The position numbers and the translations under genes were made by a program. From contig JAKZAP010000016.1 in the NCBI GenBank assembly GCA_023053575.1, positions 19,052,030-19,116,029 of the forward strand: a stretch of DNA of 64,000 nucleotides, read 5' to 3'. Positions 13,301 to 25,300 of the stretch are shown piece after piece (position 1 is the first letter of the stretch; each line of letters opens with the position of its first letter). The DNA is from Branchinecta lynchi. Taxonomy: Eukaryota; Arthropoda; Branchiopoda; Anostraca; Branchinectidae. The notes beneath the pieces were generated by a model, which had not been told where the DNA came from, did not search any database, and saw only the letters and a program-made list of their open reading frames with translations.

Positions 13301-16300
13301 CCGGCCAAGTTGGATAATTGTCTGCATGTCTAGGCTGTGAAAGTTCCGTACTTCGTAGATAAATATTCTTTGAGCCCAAGCTGACTTTGAAACATTTATT
13401 CAAACAATGTTTACAACGGATACGTCAGCTATGATTTTTTCATCAGCATCACTTGTCCTTTCCTTCCGGCCAAGTTGGATAATTGTCTGCATGTCTGGGC
13501 TGTGAAAGTTCCGTACTTCGTAGATAAATATTCTTTGAGCCCAAGCTGACTTTGAAACATTTATTCAAACAATGTTTACAACGGATACGTCAGCTATGAT
13601 TTTTTCATCAGCATCACTTGTCCTTTCCTTCCGGCCAAGTTGGATAATTGTCTGCATGTCTGGGCTGTGAAAGTTCCGTACTTCGTAGATAAATATTCTT
13701 TGAGCCCAAGCTGACTTTGAAACATTTATTCAAACAATGTTTACAACGGATACGTTGATGAANNNNNNNNNNNNNNNNNNNNNNNNNNNNNNNNNNNNNN
13801 NNNNNNNNNNNNNNNNNNNNNNNNNNNNNNNNNNNNNNNNNNNNNNNNNNNNNNNNNNNNNNTTACATCGGCTGTCTGGCATCCCAGATTCCCAGTGTAG
13901 CTACCTTCAGCCTGTTTCCAGTCTTCTTCCAGGCCTTTTCTGAAGCCATTCAGGGTGTACGCTCCGCAGGGAAAAAAAGCTGAGCCGCTCTCGCCGCTAA
14001 CAGCTGGTCAGTTAAAGCTTCTTGGTATGGCCTCTCGTTGACTTTAATCTAGCCTAATTTTTAATGTTAATTTTTTTCCTAGATTAGCTGAGCCACGCCA
14101 TAGGTTCTTTGTAATGAATTGGTATGGCCTCTCGTCGACTTTGATCTAGCCTAGTTTTTATGTTATTTTCTCCTAGATTAGCTGAGCCACGCCATAGTTT
14201 CTTTGTGATGAACCGTCTGAGCAAGAAGAACTTTGGAGAATGTGTCATAAAAGAGCTGGAAATCCAGTGTCAGCTGCCCTTTATTCTCTTCAGAAATGAT
14301 CAGTGTGAGTAAAGCCTTAAAGGACCCCCTGCACTATTTTCTCTTCAACTTACACTATTTTAAAATATTTGAAATTTTAAAACTCGGCTGTGCTTTCAAC
14401 AAAATAACCCACGGTTTTGGTTGTTTTAATCCTTTTCTGAGACCCGTTGACTTATAGCGGAAATAGGGGAACAATTGACATAACCGGTTTGTTGGAGGTT
14501 TTAAACACAGGATTTATTGACACACTAACCTAATCATAAAAAGTATATCATATGACTCTCTGGCCACTGGCACGGTACGATTCATTCATTCCACACCAGC
14601 TTCTCTCCTAGATGTGGATATTTACTGAAGCGTCCCGAGCGCTGCGGAGAGTCGCTGGTAAACCATGACACGGTTTTCTGATCGAAAAACTTCTTGCAGA
14701 CAACCGTCAATAGCGTGATACACATCGACACGGCAAGCAAGGGCGTCGCTAGCCAAAACTCGAGGGGGGGGGGGAGGGGCAGGGGCTTTCTGCCGCCCAG
14801 TTTAGCTTTTCGTCGCACATGTAGTACTAAAACATGGGATACCTTGCAAACGTTGAAGTCTGAAGAAGCCTAGTCGTATCTACGAGCTCAGTGGCGGTTT
14901 GAAGGGCTTGGGCGTGGGAGGTTGCTACCTCAAATATACGACAGATTTTCATAAAGGCTCAAGAGTCATACCAGTTGGAAACAATAGCCAAGAAAACTGT
15001 GCAAAATTACATAAACTTAAGGTGAACGTCATTTGTAATAACAGGAATTCGCTAACGCAATTGCCCGCCCCAGAGCAGTTACTAAAGACTGTATACAAAA
15101 ATAAAAGTAAAGTTTATTTTCTGCAAATTAGGGATCCGGCTGGTACCGCCAGGGGTGTCCCGAGCCTTTCTTAATTGGGGGGGGGGGGGGTAAAATTGAC
15201 CGAATCAGTACCTGATTTTTATTGAATTTATTAAAAAAAATCTGTAAAAACACAGCGAGTTGCCTTCATGAAGCTACAACATAGAAAGTTGCAGAGCACA
15301 TACAAACAAGTCTAAAGAGAAAAATTGGCGCGTTTTCACGCTTTCCGATTCTGTTTTTTTGTTCATGGATTTCCAGTTTTGCCAACAGGACTTGGAATAA
15401 TCGCAAAAAAAAACGGTATTGGTGCATAGCGACGACGTCGCTAACGGCTGTTTCCATGAATATTTAAGGCGCCGCAGGGAAATTTTTTTAATGCGCCTTT
15501 TTTTCTGGCAATATTTAACTACTTCCCATGCCAATTCTAGCTTTTAACATAGGTTGAAGCCCACCGAAATTCCAAGCCTCAAACGCCAACGAAATGAGGC
15601 AACCTTTGTCTAACTATACTGAAGACTGCGAAATGCGACGCAGGCGAAATTTTATGGAATCACTGATGATAAAAGTCCCTTTCTGCGATCCCAAGATTAT
15701 CCATTCAACCCAGAGATGTCTGGCAACGAAAGGGGCGATCCAGAGTAAAGTGGATACACAGTAAATTTCTTCGGAATTTAGAGCAAACAAAAGTAGGCTA
15801 GTTTTCACGTCAAGAGGCGTGCTTATTCCTGAAGTACTGCAATCCTAAATAGTAAAAAAACGAACAACAACCAGCTGAAGCTACCGTAAAAGGTAAAGAA
15901 CGAGGGCTAAATAAATGACACTTAATTACCGAACTTAGTAACTGGGTTGAAGCAAATAATGAATTCGTAGTATACCGAAAAACTAACTAAAAAAAATAAG
16001 AGCGGTACAATCCAATTTCGTAATGAATAAAACTCTTGTTAAAGCCACCTAAAACAACCAAGTTCGGCAAGGCTAGTAATAGAAACTGACTAAAGAAAAA
16101 TCCAGTGAATTACCGTATTCGGTAACGAATCAGAACTAAATGAATCTAACCGAATTTAATTATGAATTGGACTGACCGAATGCGACCGAATTACCAAATT
16201 CGGTAAAGAATGAGACCAAATAAATAGGTTAAGTCACCGAATTTACGGAAGGACGGACCGAATGCGGCGAAATCGATGCGGACTGAACAAAATTTGAATG

Positions 16301-19300
16301 AATTATCGAATTCGGTCACGAATCAGAACCAAATGAATCTGATTAATGACCGAATTATGAAATGGACTGACCGAATACGATAGCACAGCCGGTGAATTAC
16401 CGAATTCGCTAACGAATGAGACCAAATAAACAGGTTAAATCACCGAATTTACGAAGGCGCAGACCGAATGCGGTGAAATCGATGCGGAGTGAACAAAAGT
16501 TGGATAGCAGCAAATTCGATAAAGAAAGGGGAACCAAGAAACACGTTAAATCACCCAATTTTGAAATGCGGGGACAAACGTTTTTTTTTGAAAAGGTCAT
16601 CGCGGCAAACCGAATCGTGGTTTTGACAGAATTAAACCGAATACTCAAAACGTATGGGGGCTCTAGGCCCCCTCCCCCCCCCCCCCTCGGGACACCCCTT
16701 GGTACCGCCACACGTCAGTTTAAACGAATACCAGTTCGCCTCAGAATTCCGTCAGTAAGCCCAAATTTTCCTACAGTTCAGCTACACTTCAGGTGACCCG
16801 TGCAAATCTGTCAGTTGATCCACCGTCAGTTCTTCTACCGTCAGTTCCGATAAACGTCATTTTACCCAATCCCAAAATCTGAAGGTTGTCTACACGACAG
16901 TTCCTCTACACGTCAGTTATCCCACCGTCAGTCCGCCTGCCGCCAGTCAACACAAACATCAGTGTAGATGGACTGACGTGTCGAGTAAATAACGCATTTC
17001 TAGAATAGACGTACTGACGGTGGTTCAACTGACGGTGAGTGAACCAGATTTGGACCAACTGACGTGTGGATACAATCGTCGTGGTTTAGGCGAACTAACG
17101 TGTGGGTGATCTGACGTGTAGAGGAAATGACGTGTGTGCGGATTGTCGGAATTTTTTGTTTTTGGCGAACTGACGTATAGAGGAAGTGACGTGTGAACGA
17201 ACTGTCGGAGGTTTGGTTTAGGCGAACTTGGACGTTGGTGCAAACTGACGTGTAGCGGTAGTAACAGGGATCCCAAAATTAGTCTACCAAAAAGGGGAAC
17301 TCGACTCCCGTTACCTGCCTTTTGGCTCGGGATATCTATGTCCCGACCGCTCGGAAGATCTTCGGACGGCTCATGAAATTCCGAAAAGTTGCATGGCACT
17401 TTTTGTCTTCTGCTAATTAACTTATCTTTCTTTTTAGTGCACATTTACGGCATTTGGTTCTACGACCCCTCGGAGTGTAAGAGGATATTCAAGGAGTTAG
17501 AGATTTTAATTCAGCTTGATACAGACAGGCGGAAAGCGGAAGCAGCTCGAAACGCAGCCAGACCAGAAAACCAAGATGTACTCTCGCTCTTGATGAAAGC
17601 GAAGGAACAACAGAAAAAGGTAACCAGCTGGCTTAAAGGAAAAGCGAAGTCCTTTTCGGTGTTTGCAGTGTAGTAGTAGTAGTAGAACAGTTTTATTGAA
17701 AACAAAACAAAAATTATGGCACTTGCAGCTCCGCTCAAGTGTCATATACCGATCACTCTTCGGTCAGTCGGTCTGTCTGTCAGGCCACTCATCTCGAGTT
17801 AGGTTATCTAGATGTGCTAGGACAATGAAAATTGGCAGGCATATTAGGGACCCCACCAGACTAACTTGGAAATAGTCAATTCCCCGATTCAACCACAGTG
17901 GGGGGAGTGGAGGGAGGGGAATCAGGAGTATTGACGTATTTTTAACTTTTGGACGGGGAATCAGATCTTAATGAAACTTGATATTTGGAAAGACCTCTTG
18001 TCTCAGATGTCATACTTCAAGTCCGGAATGGATACGGTGACTTTGGGGGGAGTTCGAGGGGGGGGGGGGGGCGGAAATCGTGTGTCATATTCAGAGTTGA
18101 TGGATCGGGATGAAACTTGGTGGGAAGAACAAGCACAAGCCCCAGATACATAGTTGATAAGACCGGATCGGATCCGAGCATCGTGGGGGGAGTCGGAGGA
18201 AGTGTTCCGGAATTCCGGTGATCCTGACTTATGATGCTTACACATGTGCAAGGACGATGAAACTTGGCAGGCGTATTAGGGACCCGACCAAACTAACTTG
18301 GAAATAGTCACTTTCCCGATCCGACTATCGTGGGGACAGTGGAGGAGGGGGAATCCGGAATATTGACGTATCTATAACTTTTGTACGGGAAATATCGGAT
18401 CTTAATGAAACTTGATATTTGGAAAGGCCTCGAGTCTCAAATGTCCCATTTCAAGTGCGGACAGTATCCGATCAATGTGGGGGAGTTGGGGGGGGGGGGA
18501 TTTTGTGACACGCTTGGTATATAACGATTGGGATAAGACTTAGTGGGAAGAACAAGCGTTAGCCCTAGATACATCACTGGTAGAACCGGACCGGACTCAG
18601 TTACTCTTGGGGAGTTGGATGGGGTCTTAAGTTCTGATGATCGCAGTTTAAGGTAGGCTACTTCAAGATGTGCTAGGACGATGAAACTTGGCGTGAACAT
18701 TAGAGTGTTGACAAGATTGGCTTAGAAATTGTCACTTCCCAGATCCGACAATCCCTTGAAGTACTCATCTTAACAGCAAAGTACAAAAATACTTTTAAGC
18801 AAAACCTACATTTTCATGAACCTCCTGAGCCCATGATCATTTTTGCCTTAAAGGTTTTGATTATGATGTTTACAGAAAGAATTTTTGTTTATCAAACTAT
18901 ACAATCTCGTGATTTCCAAGGGTCCATCGTCATTCTTATTTATCAAGTTTTGCAAGTGCCATATGAGCTTGCAGCTCTTGTTTCAGTAGAACAACAAAAG
19001 CGGGGCTAATGAGGCTGTGCTAACTTCTAGGAACAAGACCAAAGGTGTCGATGGGATCCCAAAAATTTAAGATTTGATCCAGACAATTCGGTCTTGTCTT
19101 CGCCAGGGTAATCATCAGAGAAAACCGAGTTCAGATATTCTATCTACCTATCTATACCTCTATAAGCCATATCTGTTTTGACGATATTGACCGAAACTTT
19201 CCTGCTTTACTACTGCCAAATTTGCGGTTTCGCCCGATTTCCGAGCGAACTACTAGTCCAGCAAAAAAAGAAAAATTCAGAAAAGAAGCCGGTGTATCTC

Positions 19301-22300
19301 CTTATCCCTATAAAGAAATCTAATCAACTTTAAATAAAATTTTGACTTAAAAAAAATGCCGGTAAAACCGGATTCCGGACTAATTATATTTCCGGGTAAA
19401 AAATGATCATTATATACAGACTCAGCGTCTCTTCTGACCCCTAAATATATCATCTAATCAACTTCAGATAAAGCTTTTACTTTTAACATATTTTCCTGTT
19501 TTGGCCGGATTATAGGCGAACTAGTTGTCCGGCGAGAAAATGGTTTTCACCATCGGGTTCAGCATGTCTTCTTACCCCTAAATCAAACATTTAATCAACT
19601 TCAAATGAAACTGTTACTTTTAACCAACTTTCCGGTTTTGGCCGGATTCCGGACGAACTGCTTGTCCGGCGACAAAATGATTTTCCTCATCATGCTCAGC
19701 TTGCCTTCTTACCCCTAAATCAAACATTTAATCAACTTCAAATGAAATTTTCACTTTTAACCAACTATACGGTTTTTGCCGGATTCCGGACGAACTACTC
19801 GTCCAGCGAGAAAATGGTTTTCACCATCGTGCTCAGCATGTCTTCTTACCCCTAAATCAAACTAACTACTTGTCCGGCATTGTCACCATCGTGCTCAGCA
19901 TGTCATCTTACCCCTTAACCGACTATCACATTAGCTGTTTAAAAATATTTTGTTTGTCCCTTAAATTGAACCCCCTCCCCCACCACCAAATATAGGGCTA
20001 CAGAGCCCATCTACGAACTCGATCTTACCCTTGATCCAAACAATCCTCATACCAAGTTTCATCAAAATATCTCATTCCCTTCGAGAGTTATCCTGCTTAC
20101 AGACGGACGGACGGACGGACAGACGGAAGGACGGACGGACAACTTTTGTGATGTCATAGGTATCCCTCCACTTACGTTTTTGGATCCCAAAAAAGAAGAG
20201 AGAATATGGAGAATGAGACCATGAACCGATACCAAACAAAATTAAGGAAAAACATTACCTTGCGTGAGTACTGTTGTAGTGAGTGAAACAGTGAGTGAAC
20301 ACTTTTTGAAGCACGTATTTACACCTGTCAGGCTACATATATGAACCAAGAAAATAGAAACGCATAATGAAGAGAGAATTTGAAAAACTTGCCGCCGTAT
20401 AATAGTTACGACTTTTCACTGCGTAGACTCCGCCGGACATAGTAGTCCGCAATATGGCGCGGCCGATCTCAATTGACACAAACGCTTCGACTGACCTCGC
20501 TACCACGCTGTTTTGAATTCTGCTCCCTTTTGCAGCAACCAGTTTCGTAGCATGTAGAATATAGATAAAAATCAAACGGGACGCAGGAAATATTCGCAGG
20601 GATACATGCTAGTATTATATGCTGGTGCCTTATATGCTAGTATTGAAAATAGAAACAACATGGCTAGTTACTCAATCAAAATTCGTGATGCTCATGGAAG
20701 GAAACTAAGAATCCCGGCATCGCCGAAGCGGATCAAGCTGGTTTGCAAAAGGATTAGCCATGTGCGTGTAGCAACGTGAAGAAAATGAATGTATGTGCGT
20801 TTGTTTCCAAGCGTTTATGGCACTTTCTTAGAAGTAAAATGTTGCTGGTATCACAATATCTGGAGCATTTAATCAAGCCCCCCCCCCCTCCAATTTTGTT
20901 ATTTAGCAAACAAAAATGCACTGTTCAAAGAAGCATAGCCTACCTCTACTGTATTTTAAGACCCTCATTTAAGCAGAAAGTATTCATTCGATTCTGAGCT
21001 TTCGGCGGGTTGAAAAGCCAATTCCCAATATCCCGAGAAAACCTGCGTGTGCTTTACAGCAACCTTGGTTTGAAAATGCTCATTTGAAACAGAGTTTACC
21101 ACATTCCAAAACCTGTAGAGACCACTGGCCTTATTTTTTGGCGACAATCTTTTAGCTTTACCGCCTTTGGAAATAATAAATAAACTAAACTGTTATTATT
21201 ATTTGCTAGGCCTCCTCCTGGACCTGAGCATCCAGTAATCCTGTACCAAGGAATTTTTTTTCGGGGGTGTTGGGGGGTACACAAAATACATAGATTAGAG
21301 GGAAAAGCCTGTAACAATGACTATTTTTTTATGTTTCGGGGGGGGGGGGGGGGGGGTGAACCCCCTAACACCCCCCCCCCCCCCCTCTGGATACGGCCTT
21401 GCCTGAGATCCATGAACAAGATGAAGGAAAATTGTAACCACCGATGGAGCTCGACGGTGTTCCGGTTTACTCAGTTTTACCTATTTGGGTTTTTGTTGTT
21501 GTTGTCTTGTTTCTCCCTTTTTCATCTTTTACCATGCTCCGTCTTTACCTAAATGGGTTATAATAAAATTTAATTGAATTTAATTATTATTATAGAATCA
21601 GTGGCAATGAAAGTTATTCTCATAGGCTAATTAACATGTGTTATAGGAAACGACGAAGCCCACTAGCAATGGCACCACTAGCGACCCGATAAAGATTTTA
21701 AACAGCAGAAATGACGGCAGCTTAAGTGTTGCTGCCCTCTTTGGACGAAGCCACGAATCGGTTGAATCTTCGAGAGAACGAGGGAGACTCACATCTGGTG
21801 AGTTTGGTATCGCCTTTGCATTTGGCTAGCAGATGGCTCTGCATCCCTAAGGTGCTATTTTAAACAAGACCCAAACAGTAGGAAAGACAGGAAGCTTTGT
21901 TGAAATCGCATCGTGGAAAATCGAGGTGACCGCTGCCTAGCGGTGGGTTTTATTTCAGCTTTAAAGTTGAACTGAAAAGGGCGGAGAGAGGCTAAACTAG
22001 TTGCCCATCACTTATTCACCAAAAGAGGCTTGAAGACCCGATGAAAACGCGTCACTTCGTTGCTCCGCTGTTCCCGAACAATCGATTTTCGAATATTGGA
22101 CTTTCTCTGTCGGATATTTGGTACCTCTATGCGCGTGTACCTTTGTAGCGCGCTTGACGAAAAAGATTTAAGAAATTTGCGTTAAGGCACTAAGCAGGCT
22201 TCACCAAGCTCACCACTCCCCTCAGAAAAGCAGCGTTTGTGTTGAGATTCAAAGTTTCCGCGTCATACTAGAATTTGCGCTAGTTAAAAGTGCAAGACGT

Positions 22301-25300
22301 CACTGCTCAGTTAAACTTTAAAGGATGAAAGTGTGAGGAAACAAACATAAAACGTAAACAAACGAAGAGGATTTGAAAACAACACGTGGGCCGTGTAGTT
22401 TGACGATGATTTGGCGGGACGATCAGCCGAAATATCAACAGAGCGATTTAATAACTGACCAACCGCTAGATGGAGCTAATTATCACGACCCAAGGGAGAT
22501 ATGAAAGTTTCCTATCTTCCCGCTGCTAACGTCTTTGAGCTCAAATACTCCTATCTTAAAGTCGCCCAAAGAAATTCCAGCCCGTCAGATGGCCGATAAA
22601 TTTTATAAACGGAAACTTAACCAAGAAATCGCGTGGGGAGACGCACCTGCCCTCTAGGATATGAGTACGCACTACATTATGTAGAAGCTTAGGACTGGAG
22701 TATGACCCGCACGTCAATCTACAGCACAACGGGCGGTATCTTTTGGGAGCTACTCTTGCATGTGCAAGATGTCCATCGACCAAAACACAGATGTCACTCA
22801 TCGATTTGTGTAGTATAGTCGTGGGTCAACCCAGTCAATCCTCTAACATTAGGGTATATCACAACGTATGTATGACTGTGACCTATAGCAGGGGGTTTCT
22901 ACCCCCACACACATACTGTTGTACACATACTTTTTCCCTGTTACTCTTCAACTCTCCTCATTAACATGGCTTTGGGTCCAGGTGGTGCCGATCCCTTTCT
23001 TCCTTCCTTTTGCTGGTCTAAATCATTCGATACTTCACTAGATTCCTTTATTGCTGAGTATTCGGATGAGCTCCCAGAGTAGTTGTGGTTGTTTGGGTAT
23101 GTCGGTTATCTCTGGTTTCGTTTTTTTTTTTTTTGCTCAGTCCCAAGCACCATGGAATCACGTTGAAGCACCTCGGATTATGGCTCATGAGTTTCTGGTA
23201 GTGGCGTCAGGTCGCCGCACGAGGTAGTAGTGCGCCGAAGCGCGAATATTTTGGCTAGACACTTTTCCCAAGAAAGACAAGTGCGCAAGCGCTCAAACGT
23301 GGAGTGTGAAAATAAAATGTTTATTACATCAACTTTAAAAATAATTACCCAGCCCTAGGATCTACAAATACGAGGAATTTCATCATTATTTGTCCAGCTA
23401 TGGTCAAGTTATGAAAATTATGCACTGGGCAATCTGGTCCCATTTGCCCCTGAGCCGGGTGGGTGTGGGGTTGTGACTCACAAAAGGCACAACTAGACCC
23501 TAATACCCACAAGTGTACTAAGTTTGAACTTAGTACCTGCTCTGGTGCCCGAGTTATGAGCTCTACAAAAAACGTTGAAAAACCGAAAACCGAAAGCTAT
23601 ACAGCGCTCGCAAGACTGGATTGTTCATAAATCAACACTCCCTCTATGGTGCTGAATGACTGATGAATATAATTTTGGATATTTCGCTTGTACTTATGGC
23701 AACCGTTTCCTTTTCAGCTCAGAACCAGACAGGTTCCTCCGACACAAACCTCCTGCGTCGTCTCATGTCTGTCCCTTCAAACTTCGAACCCTCCATCCCT
23801 CCCCCCACCTCTGCTGTTACGGTTGAACAAGACCTGAAGGAAGTCCTGAAAATAGGGTCCAGCAGAGTGGGACATGCGAGAAGTGTCCCTAACCTGGCTC
23901 AACCCGTGATACCTGGAATTTTTGTAAGTTCGGCCTGGTTCTGCCGTATAGGGGAAGCATTATTTTTGTTTGTGTTTTGTTTGGGGATGGATAAATCGAT
24001 AGTGCATGGAGCGTATAAACACGTCATAGATCATGCAAAGATAATAGCTGCGTTTTTGCAGATACCATGTTACCTGTAACCAATACCATATTATATGTAA
24101 CCAATACCATGGTATCTGTAACCACGGTAACTGAATCTACAATTAGTCCTTTTGTCAGTTACCGTGATATCTGATACACGGTTGCTCTGCGAAAACGACT
24201 ATTGCCCAAATTGCACTTTTCGAAGTCATCGCAAAAGAAAAACTGGTATCCAGTTACATCACTAGGGGCTAAACTTCTTTCTTACCAATTTGACTCACCA
24301 CGGTCGGATATCAGATACCACGTTGCCAGATACCACGATAACTGCAAAAACGACTTTATTCTGTGGTATCATATACCATGGTATCTGCAAAAAACGCAGC
24401 TAATGTAAACGCGTAAGGTTTTTGTTTAAATAAGTGTTAGAAACTTTGACAAGGTTGGTTCCATTATTTGCGTATGTCACTGTAAAAAAAAACTTGCAGT
24501 ATTTGCTACAAAGATAATCTTGTCTCTAATTCGGATATTAATCTGAGTAGCAAATATTGCAGTTAACTTTAATCCTTATTGGGATAAACTTTTACACTGT
24601 GTAGTACAGTAGACGTATGCGTGGTTGAACACCTTCATGTTGCACACCATAGATAACAGTTATATTTTTGTACTTTAGCTCTTTAGCCAAGTCAAGTCTT
24701 GCCATGGACACTTTTCACAGTTGAGCCCGCCCCTCACGTCGTTTGTGATTGGTTCAGTTGGAGGCACGGACTGGTGCCCAACAAATCCGGGACAGTAATT
24801 GCATTTTTGATCCGAATTCTCCTCGCATTTCTCCTATTTCGCCGTTTTTGGGATCCCAAAACGTAAGTGGAGGGATACCTGTGACATCGTAAAAGCTGTC
24901 CGTCTGTCCGTCTGTTAGCACGATAACTCTCGAAGGGAATGAGATATTTTGATGAAGCTTAGTGTGACGACTCTTTGGGTCAACGGTAAGGTCAAGTTCG
25001 TAGATGGGCTCTGTGGCCCTAGATTTATGGGCGGGGGAGAGGGTTCAAATTAAAGGGCAAACAAAATATTTTTAAACAGCTAATGTGATAGTCGATTATG
25101 GGGTAAGAAGACATGCTGAACACGAATATGTAAAACATTTTCTCGTCCGACAAGTCATTCGCCCGGAATCCGGCAAACACCGGAAATTTGGTTGAAAGTA
25201 AAAGTTTCATTTGAAGTTGATTATGTGTTCGATGAAGAAGACATACCGAACACGATGGTGAAAACCATTTTCTCGTCGGACGAGTAGTTTGTCCGTGATC

